In this document: positions 1-5,624 of the stretch, one piece after another
Numbering within the stretch: position 1 is the stretch's first letter
Layout of the letters: each line of letters opens with the position of its first letter
Assembly (NCBI GenBank): GCA_024640385.1
Contig: JAHEFC010000281.1
Location: forward strand, 1 to 5,624
Source: Sphingobacteriales bacterium
GTDB taxonomy: Bacteria; Bacteroidota; Bacteroidia; Chitinophagales; Chitinophagaceae
Length of the DNA: 5,624 nucleotides
Reading direction: 5' to 3'
Made by a program: the position numbers and the translations under genes
Notes under the pieces: generated by a model
What the model saw: the letters and a program-made list of their open reading frames with translations, nothing else
What the model was told of the DNA's origin: nothing
Databases searched by the model: none

Positions 1-1066
1 CTACCAGCACCAGGCAAATAATATATGCCAGTATCACTACCAGTAAAGACTCGGAAAAGAATTGGGTGATCAATTGCCAGCGGGCTGATCCGATCGCTTT
101 ACGGACGCCTACTTCACGTGCCCGTTTTTCAGACCTCGCCGTACTGAGGTTCATAAAATTGATACAGGCCAGCAATAAAACAAAGACGCCTATGATCCCG
201 AACAGCCAAACGTATTGAATTCGTCCTCCAATATTTACGCCGTTCTTGAAATCACCATACAAATGCCATTTCTTCATGGGCTGCAGGAACATGGTTGGAT
301 TATACCTGCGTTCATCCGGCTGAACGGCATCGAGTTTTACGTTTTTGATCTTAGCAGATATTTTTTCCATATCCGCGTTATCATTGATCTGCGCGAAAGT
401 TTGAGTGAAATTGCTGCCCCAGGGGTTCTCCATGGATTTGATCCAGGGTTCCCGGATCAGGTAAAGTTCCCAGGGAAGAAGGTAATAGACCTCTCTCAAG
501 GTAGTATTATATGGAAGATCTTCATAAACTCCCGTGACCTTGAGGTCTGCTTTATTATCAAGCCTGATGATCTTATTGATAGGATCTGCATCACCAAAAA
601 ATGCTTTGGCTACAGACTCAGCGAGCATGATCGAATAGGGATCTTTCAGCCCATCTTTTGTGCCTTTCAGGATGTTCAACGAAAACATATCAGCTACGCC
701 ATTCTCGAAAAATGAGCCCGACTTCAGAAGTTTTTTATCGCCGACCGCCAGTGTATGTTCAAAGTTCCAGGAAGACTGCAGCACATTCTTGAAATCTGAG
801 CCAAATCTCCTCCTGATCTCGGCCGACAAAACTGCTGGATTCGAATTCTGGGTACCCACTTCTCCATTGAAAGTCTGGTGTTGCATCACCTGTGCAATGG
901 TATCATAGTTCTTATGGTATTTATCAAAGGAAAGCTCATCCCAGATCCAAAGACCGATCAACATCGCTACCGCCATTCCAACCGCAAGTCCCCCGATATT
1001 GATCAGGCTATACCCCTTGCTCTTGACAAGATTTCTCCATGCTACCTTTAAATGATTCAACACCAT
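1..1066 (-). CDS. FtsX/MacB-type ABC transporter permease, C-terminal part cut by window edge
   Basis: Inner-membrane permease of the MacB/FtsX family, substrate unknown. 355 codons are visible, running open off the left edge; the C-terminal half is missing only because the window ends. The start is ATG at 1066-1064 (MVLNHLKVAWRNL), aligning with the middle gene's N-terminus; an in-frame TAA at 1075-1073 rules out an earlier start. A basic amphipathic N-terminus leads into membrane helix 1 (about 21-43). A MacB-like extracytoplasmic core domain follows (about 44-280), with the family pattern SFFENGV...LKGTKDGLKDP...ESVAKAFFGDADP and LKVTGVYEDLP. Next come membrane helix 2 (about 284-306), ACINFMNLSTARS (300-312), the cytoplasmic segment EKRAREVGVRKAIG (313-326), and the start of helix 3. 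The usual GK after DP(M/I) is NK here (DPINK). The KKWHLY...NGV segment before helix 2 resembles the rightmost gene, not the middle one. It lies 10 bases downstream of the middle gene, probably in the same operon. Family assignment is firm; the transported substrate cannot be read from sequence. Confidence 0.93.
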   Translation of the reverse strand, partial: MVLNHLKVAWRNLVKSKGYSLINIGGLAVGMAVAMLIGLWIWDELSFDKYHKNYDTIAQVMQHQTFNGEVGTQNSNPAVLSAEIRRRFGSDFKNVLQSSWNFEHTLAVGDKKLLKSGSFFENGVADMFSLNILKGTKDGLKDPYSIMLAESVAKAFFGDADPINKIIRLDNKADLKVTGVYEDLPYNTTLREVYYLLPWELYLIREPWIKSMENPWGSNFTQTFAQINDNADMEKISAKIKNVKLDAVQPDERRYNPTMFLQPMKKWHLYGDFKNGVNIGGRIQYVWLFGIIGVFVLLLACINFMNLSTARSEKRAREVGVRKAIGSARWQLITQFFSESLLVVILAYIICLVLV

Positions 1067-1076
1067 ATCTATTTAT
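1067..1076 (-). other. 10-base junction between the middle and leftmost permease genes, no Shine-Dalgarno
   Basis: Read on the minus strand, the region from the middle gene's stop to the next ATG is TAA-ATAAATAGAT-ATG. It is purely A/T-rich except for one G and has no GGAGG-like motif. Such A-rich, Shine-Dalgarno-free leaders are usual in Bacteroidota. The gap is too short for a promoter or terminator and supports co-transcription, possibly with translational coupling. Confidence 0.7.
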
Positions 1077-3500
1077 TTATTCTGTTCTCAAACTTCTGAC
1101 CGGATTCATCAACGCTGCCCTGATGGCCTGGTAACTGATCGTTGTCAATGCGATGAATAATGCAACCGCTGCAGCAACCAGGAATATCCACCAGGAAATA
1201 TCTATGCGATAGGCGAAATTCATCAACCATTTATTCATTGCCCACCATGCAATAGGGAAAGCGATCAATGCTGACACCAGCACAAGCTTGATAAAATCTA
1301 CCGAAAGCATTTCCACAATTCCACTTACTGAGGCACCCAGTACTTTGCGGATCCCGATCTCCTTTATCCTTTGTTCCGCTGCATAGGTTGCCAAACCGAA
1401 AAGCCCCATACAGGCAACCACGATGGCCAGAATGGAAAAACCGAGAGCCAGTTTACCCATCCTTTGCTCAGCCCTGTACATATTGTCAAAAGCATCGTCA
1501 AGGAACCTGTAGCTGAAGGGCATTCCGGGAGCCATTTTCTTCCAGGTGGTTTCTACTTTGTTCACCAGTTCTTTAACATTAGTTGCACTGACTTTGAATG
1601 AAGCAATGCCCGTACTCTTGCCCAACCGGAAACAAAGGGGGCCCACATTATGATGAAGTGACTCGAAATTAAAGTTCTTCACCACCCCTATGATATGCAG
1701 CGGCATTACTGAACTGCCATCTGATGAATAATAAATATTGTTCCCCACCGGATTTGGATAACCCAGGATCTTCGCAGTAGTCTCGTTTATGATCACCGCA
1801 TTGGAATCAGTACCAAATTCCTTTGAAAAATTCCTTCCGGTAACCAATTCCATCCCCAGCGTTTTCAGATAATCGTAATCGATCTCCCAGGTTTGCATGT
1901 TCAATCCACTGGTAGCATCCATCACAGCTTCTTTGGAATAGGTATTATCGCTTCTTGAAGAAGACGATACAGGAAGAAAAGAACTCAATGTGCCGATCTG
2001 AACACCTGACAGCTTAAGCACTTCCTGCTTAAAAGGCTCTGCCTGTTCGCCCAACACATAAGCATTGTCTACCATCAGCACCTGGTCTTTACTGAAACCC
2101 AGTTTCCTTGTCTGAATATAATCCAACTGGCTGTAGACAACTATCGTGGCAATGATCAGGAAGATGGTTGCCGTGAATTGAACCACCACGAGCCCACTGC
2201 GAAAACTGCTTTTTTTGAATCCTCCGGCCAGTTTTCCTTTTAGTACAGTGATCGGCTGAAAAGAAGAAAGATAAAATGCCGGGTAACTTCCGGCCAAAAA
2301 TCCAACCACCAGGGGAATAGTGATCAGGACTGGGAGAAATCCAGCCTGGAAAAGACTTTTGATGGTCAGTGACTTGCCGGAAAGATCGTTGAAAAAAGGA
2401 AGTATGAGCAGGGTGATCAGCAGTGCGAACAGCAGTGAAATAAATGCTACCAGTGTGGATTCAGTCAGAAACTGCCTGATCAGTGTACTCCTCTCTGTGC
2501 CCAATACTTTCCTGATACCTACTTCTTTTGCCCTGTTGGCAGACCTGGCCGTTGAAAGGTTCATGAAATTGATACAGGCAATGAGCAGGATGAAAAATGC
2601 AACGGCGGAGAATATAAAAACATTCTGCTCGCTTCCGTTCACAGCCAGTTCAGGGAATTTGTCAGATTTAAGATGGATGTCCGTCATCGGCATCAAAGAA
2701 TACCGTATATAATTGCCCGTACTTTCAAACTCTTCCATGCTCTTCACAGGCATATAGGCCCTGGCCTGTGGTAATATGTATTTATCCAGCACTTCCCTGA
2801 ATATCCTTTTGAAATCTGCTGGATTGGCACCTTTTTTCAGTACGATATAGGTATGAAAATTATGGCTGAGGTAATTGCCGAAAGTGTAGGACACATTATC
2901 CATGGACAACAAGACATCGAATATGAAATGCGAATTTTTCGGCATATCCTTCATCACAGCGGTCACCTTATAATTCACTTTATCGTTGGTCTCAATGATC
3001 TTCCCTACGGCCTGGGTGGTTCCAAAATATTTTTTTGCGGCAGATTCTGATACTACGGCCGTATTGGGATCGTTCAGCGCGGTTTTTGGATTACCGGAAA
3101 TAAGCGGGAAGCTGAATACATCAAAGAAAGTGGAATCGGCATAGGCAATTTTCTCTTCATTGATGTAGGCATCATCTTTCTTCAATAATTTGGCCCCGCT
3201 GGATGCATAGATCCTCGTGTATTGTTCAACCTGGGGATAATCCCTCTTGAGCGTTGCACCCATTGGATCTGAAGAAACTGCTATGCGCAATGCTGAACCT
3301 CCGAATTTGATATCAGAATCCACGCGGTAGATCCTGTCCGCCTTTTCATGAAACCTGTCATAACTGAGTTCGTCCCACACAAAAAGCAGGATAAGCAGGC
3401 AGGTAGCCAGCCCTACCGCAAGACCTATAATATTGATCGCTGAATAACCTTTGTTTTTCCAGAGATTCCTGAGCGCAACTTTCAAATAGTTCCTGAACAT
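1077..3500 (-). CDS. FtsX/MacB-type ABC transporter permease, complete, double FtsX domain
   Basis: Complete 807-residue permease, a usual length for double-FtsX permeases of Bacteroidota. The start ATG (3500-3498) gives MFRNYLKVALRNLWKNKGYS, matching the neighbour's start. Eight membrane helices are predicted by eye: about 21-43, 292-315, 347-370, 388-411, 433-457, 685-706, 736-757 and 770-794. Extracytoplasmic domain 1 spans about 44-290 (STFFDVFSFPLISGNP, SESAAKKYFG, YKVTAVMKDMP) and domain 2 about 458-684 (TLGMELVTGRNFS, NAVIINETTAKILGY, HIIGVVKNFNF). FtsX domain 1 carries ACINFMNLSTARS (308-320), EVGIRKVLG (326-334) and GSYPAFYLSSFQPITVLKG (404-422). FtsX domain 2 repeats this as GLFGLATY (699-706), RIKEIGIRKVLGAS (711-724) and C-terminal NPVRSLRTE (799-807). 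The chain thus looks like two fused half-permeases. There is no signal-peptide cleavage site or lipobox, and no ATP-binding motif (Walker A), so it needs a separate ATPase. Likely role: inner-membrane mechanotransmission or export of an unknown substrate, co-transcribed with both neighbours. Confidence 0.96.
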   Translation of the reverse strand: MFRNYLKVALRNLWKNKGYSAINIIGLAVGLATCLLILLFVWDELSYDRFHEKADRIYRVDSDIKFGGSALRIAVSSDPMGATLKRDYPQVEQYTRIYASSGAKLLKKDDAYINEEKIAYADSTFFDVFSFPLISGNPKTALNDPNTAVVSESAAKKYFGTTQAVGKIIETNDKVNYKVTAVMKDMPKNSHFIFDVLLSMDNVSYTFGNYLSHNFHTYIVLKKGANPADFKRIFREVLDKYILPQARAYMPVKSMEEFESTGNYIRYSLMPMTDIHLKSDKFPELAVNGSEQNVFIFSAVAFFILLIACINFMNLSTARSANRAKEVGIRKVLGTERSTLIRQFLTESTLVAFISLLFALLITLLILPFFNDLSGKSLTIKSLFQAGFLPVLITIPLVVGFLAGSYPAFYLSSFQPITVLKGKLAGGFKKSSFRSGLVVVQFTATIFLIIATIVVYSQLDYIQTRKLGFSKDQVLMVDNAYVLGEQAEPFKQEVLKLSGVQIGTLSSFLPVSSSSRSDNTYSKEAVMDATSGLNMQTWEIDYDYLKTLGMELVTGRNFSKEFGTDSNAVIINETTAKILGYPNPVGNNIYYSSDGSSVMPLHIIGVVKNFNFESLHHNVGPLCFRLGKSTGIASFKVSATNVKELVNKVETTWKKMAPGMPFSYRFLDDAFDNMYRAEQRMGKLALGFSILAIVVACMGLFGLATYAAEQRIKEIGIRKVLGASVSGIVEMLSVDFIKLVLVSALIAFPIAWWAMNKWLMNFAYRIDISWWIFLVAAAVALFIALTTISYQAIRAALMNPVRSLRTE
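2560..2579. repeat. 20-base direct repeat, copy in the middle gene (FtsX signature codons)
   Basis: An exact 20-base match to 4979-4998, flanked on both sides by mismatches. A third copy at 150-169 in the leftmost gene differs at one base. All three encode the ACINFMN part of the first FtsX domain, so this is conserved coding sequence between paralogues rather than a mobile or regulatory repeat. Confidence 0.75.
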
Positions 3501-3510
3501 ATAATGATGT
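3501..3510 (-). other. 10-base junction between the rightmost and middle permease genes, no Shine-Dalgarno
   Basis: On the minus strand the junction reads TAA-ACATCATTAT-ATG. It has the same 10-base length as the other junction but a different sequence, again without a Shine-Dalgarno motif, promoter or terminator hairpin. The frame of the middle gene happens to be open for several codons upstream of its ATG, but these offer no ATG and no homology, so the ATG at 3500 is kept as the start. Confidence 0.7.
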
Positions 3511-5624
3511 TTATTCGGTTCTGAGACTTTTCACAGGGTTGCTCAACGCTGCTTTTATTGCCTGCGAACTCACCGTCAGCAATGCGATCAATACACTCAG
3601 TCCCCCGGCTACCAGGAATGCTGAAACCGGTACATTGATCCGGTAGGGAAAATCTTTCAACCACGTATTCATCAACCACCAGGCAATTGGGCTGGCAATG
3701 ACCAACGACACCACAACCAGTTTCAAAAAGTCTTTTGACAGCAATGTGGTGATGTCGGTCACAGATGCACCAAGCACTTTGCGAACGCCGATCTCTTTGA
3801 TCCTGTTCTCTGCCATATATGTTGCCAGACCGAACAATCCCAGGCATGAAATAAATATGGTCAGTCCGGCAAAAAGACCTGACAGTGTACCTGCCCTCTC
3901 TTCAGCCTTGAATTTCTCTTCGTATTCCTTGTCGATGAAATAGTAATCAAAAGGATAATGCGGGTTGTATTTCTTATAGATCTTTTCCATAGCCGCAATA
4001 TTTGCGCTCGTGGGCTTCTCCGGATTGAGCCTGACATGCACACAGTTGAACCAGGCATTCGCCCCTTCGATCACCATCGGTACAGTGGGCTGATAGGGTG
4101 AATTGAGAATGAAATCTTTGAATACACCTACGATATGCCATTCCCGGCTGTCGTCCTTGATCACTGCACCTATTGGGTCTTTGAAACCCATCAGTTTTGC
4201 AGAGGATTCATTGATCAATGCGGCAGAGGAATCTGTTGAATAAGTATGGAGATCAATATCCCTTCCCTTGATGATCTGAAGGCCCATAGTTTGCGCCACC
4301 TTATCATCGGCACAGAACCTGTCAATAATGGTTTTATCGTCAGGATCCTTTCCCGGCCACTGTATACCCCAGGTATTACTCCAACCCTGCGTTATGGGAG
4401 CGCTGGTCTTTGTAACTGAAACAGCAGCGCCTGATGCAAGAAGTTCATTTTTGATCAGGGGATAATTTTTAGTTACGTCCTCCCCGGTAAATGTGTACAC
4501 GAGATTACCTCGGTTATATCCCGGTTCCCTCTCCCTGGCATGTCGGATCTGGTTTCTGACCACCAGTGTTGAAATGATCAGAATGATGGCGAAAGTGAAT
4601 TGTAATACCACCAGCACTTTGCGTGGCGTAACCAGGGCATTTGCTTTCTTAAAGCTTCCTTTCAATACTGTAACAGGCTTGAATGAAGACAGGAAGAACG
4701 CAGGATAACTTCCTGCCAGGATTCCTGTGAACAGGATAAATCCGACCAGGTAGAGCCATAAACGGGGTTCAGTGTAATCTACATGGATCTCCTTCCCTGT
4801 AAGTTCCCCAAAAGAAGGCAATGCCAGTTGCACGATCATCAAAGCCAGGATGCCTGATATAAATGAAATAAGAATGGATTCACCCAGAAACTGGCCTACC
4901 AATGAGGATTTTTGCGCACCGATCACTTTCCTTATCCCAACTTCCCTGGCCCTTTTCTCGCTTCTCGCAGTACTCAGATTCATGAAATTGATACAGGCTA
5001 TCAACAGAATGAATGCTGCGATAATGGCAAACAACCTGATGAACTCAATGAAACCTCCTGATTCCACACCGTTCTCAAACCGAGAATAAAGCCTCCACTT
5101 TTTTAGAGGGTAAAGAAAGAACTCTCCCTTCTTCTCTTCAGGATCATATTTCCGTCTCATTTCCTTTACGCGAGGTGCAAGGGACGAAAAGCTTGCATTT
5201 TCCTTGAGCAAAACATAGGTTGCACAGGAATTATTTCCCCAGTAATTATCATCACCACTCTCCGCACGGAGCCTTGCCCAGGGCATGAGGTATTCAAATT
5301 TGAATCTTGAATTGGTTGGTGGGTCCTTCACGATCCCGGTAACGGTAAGCGGAGTAGCATTGTCTACAAGGACTACTTTCCCCATCGGATCGGCCTCCCC
5401 GAATAATTTTTTTACCAGCGTTTCTGTCAGCACCACTGACGCAGGATCCATTAATGCATTTTTAGGATCTCCTTTCAGCATGGGGAATGTAAACACTTGC
5501 AGGAATGTAGAATCTACCACGTTTCCCTCCGACAACAAATTCTTCTCACCCACTTTGAACAACCTGCCGGTGGCCCAGTTTACCCGGGCGGTCATTTCCA
5601 CTTCGGGATTATCCCGTTGCAGTG
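3511..5624 (-). CDS. FtsX/MacB-type ABC transporter permease, N-terminus cut by window edge
   Basis: 703 complete codons are visible and the frame is open at the right edge. The GTG at 5601-5599 is internal, not a start: the residues before it (LQRDNPEVE) align with LKRDYPQVE at 84-92 of the middle gene, so about 83 N-terminal residues including helix 1 lie outside. Numbering from the first full codon (5622-5620), extracytoplasmic domain 1 runs to about 190 (STFLQVFTFPMLKGDP, TLVKKLFGEADPMGK, LTVTGIVKDPP). Then come helix 2 (about 193-214), ACINFMNLSTARS (209-221), EKRAREVGIRKVIG (222-235), helices near 247-270, 287-309 and 335-356, and GSYPAFFLSSFKPVTVLKG (304-322). Extracytoplasmic domain 2 spans about 357-578, with KDPIGAV and HIVGVFKDF. 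Helices follow near 579-602, 633-653 and 667-689, with RIKEIGVRKVLGASV (607-621) and C-terminal NPVKSLRTE (695-703). Expected full length is about 786 residues. It has three extracytoplasmic cysteines, more than its paralogues. No Walker motifs are present. It is first of the three in transcription order within the window; substrate unknown. Confidence 0.95.
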   Translation of the reverse strand, partial: LQRDNPEVEMTARVNWATGRLFKVGEKNLLSEGNVVDSTFLQVFTFPMLKGDPKNALMDPASVVLTETLVKKLFGEADPMGKVVLVDNATPLTVTGIVKDPPTNSRFKFEYLMPWARLRAESGDDNYWGNNSCATYVLLKENASFSSLAPRVKEMRRKYDPEEKKGEFFLYPLKKWRLYSRFENGVESGGFIEFIRLFAIIAAFILLIACINFMNLSTARSEKRAREVGIRKVIGAQKSSLVGQFLGESILISFISGILALMIVQLALPSFGELTGKEIHVDYTEPRLWLYLVGFILFTGILAGSYPAFFLSSFKPVTVLKGSFKKANALVTPRKVLVVLQFTFAIILIISTLVVRNQIRHAREREPGYNRGNLVYTFTGEDVTKNYPLIKNELLASGAAVSVTKTSAPITQGWSNTWGIQWPGKDPDDKTIIDRFCADDKVAQTMGLQIIKGRDIDLHTYSTDSSAALINESSAKLMGFKDPIGAVIKDDSREWHIVGVFKDFILNSPYQPTVPMVIEGANAWFNCVHVRLNPEKPTSANIAAMEKIYKKYNPHYPFDYYFIDKEYEEKFKAEERAGTLSGLFAGLTIFISCLGLFGLATYMAENRIKEIGVRKVLGASVTDITTLLSKDFLKLVVVSLVIASPIAWWLMNTWLKDFPYRINVPVSAFLVAGGLSVLIALLTVSSQAIKAALSNPVKSLRTE
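4979..4998. repeat. 20-base direct repeat, copy in the rightmost gene (FtsX signature codons)
   Basis: This is the partner of the identical 20 bases at 2560-2579, in the same orientation and at the same position in the protein (ACINFMN). It lies 2419 bases from its partner. It could in principle serve as a short seed for recombination between paralogues. Confidence 0.75.

Noticed and set aside
215..715. 166-codon plus-strand open frame opposite the leftmost permease
   Set aside because: It lies wholly antisense to a well-supported permease domain, its translation shows no recognisable domain, and it has no plausible start context. It is a shadow of the real coding strand.
1067..1080. ATTTATTTAT short repeat as a promoter or regulatory element
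   Set aside because: It covers the stop codon of one gene and a 10-base leader of the next. A/T-rich leaders are usual in this phylum and no -33/-7 pair with proper spacing is apparent.
2320..2712. 130-codon plus-strand open frame inside the middle gene
   Set aside because: It is antisense to the first FtsX domain. A similar antisense frame appears opposite the same domain in the rightmost gene (4850-5089), which is explained by the shared coding sequence below it, not by a conserved antisense gene.
3482..3847. 121-codon minus-strand open frame across the rightmost gene's end and the middle gene's start
   Set aside because: It is out of frame with both permeases and spans their junction. 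Both permease termini are confirmed by homology to each other, so this frame is a by-product.
5599..5601. GTG as start codon of the rightmost gene
   Set aside because: The frame stays open to the window edge and the residues upstream of the GTG align with the middle permease, so the true start lies outside.
1..5624. Fused MacB-type ATPase or complete tripartite efflux pump
   Set aside because: No Walker A, Walker B or LSGGQ-like motif is present in any of the three reading frames, and no membrane-fusion protein or outer-membrane factor is encoded.

Overview
The window is wholly protein-coding apart from two 10-base gaps. It reads entirely on the minus strand and holds three consecutive, mutually homologous ABC-transporter permease genes of the MacB/FtsX type. 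In transcription order (right to left) they are: a permease lacking its N-terminus (5624-3511, cut by the right edge), a complete 807-residue permease (3500-1077), and a permease lacking its C-terminal half (1066-1, cut by the left edge). All three carry the layout: N-terminal membrane helix, extracytoplasmic MacB-like core domain, FtsX membrane domain. The two whose second half is visible then repeat this with another helix, another extracytoplasmic domain and another FtsX domain.

The organism is most likely a member of Bacteroidota, plausibly Chitinophagaceae or a relative. The reasons are the roughly 800-residue double-FtsX permease architecture in tandem, the typical N-terminus (LKVALRNLWKNKGYSAINIIGLAVG), moderate GC, and start codons preceded by A/T-rich sequence with no Shine-Dalgarno motif. 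This rests on recognising the family style; no marker gene is present.

Layout: the two complete junctions are alike. Each upstream gene ends in ...SLRTE followed by TAA, then exactly 10 bases, then ATG. The genes are therefore almost certainly co-transcribed, and no promoter or terminator is evident inside the window. No ATPase, membrane-fusion protein, outer-membrane channel, regulator, RNA gene, mobile element or CRISPR array is visible. Because both ends cut through permease genes, the full size of the array is unknown.

Working together: by family knowledge these permeases would sit in the inner membrane and need a separate ATP-binding subunit. The cytoplasmic FtsX motifs, the likely ATPase-contact side, are nearly constant between the paralogues, whereas the extracytoplasmic domains have diverged. 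That pattern suggests a shared ATPase with different periplasmic ligands or partners, but this is inference. The first and third genes resemble each other more than either resembles the middle one, so the array is interleaved (A-B-A) rather than a simple recent triplication.
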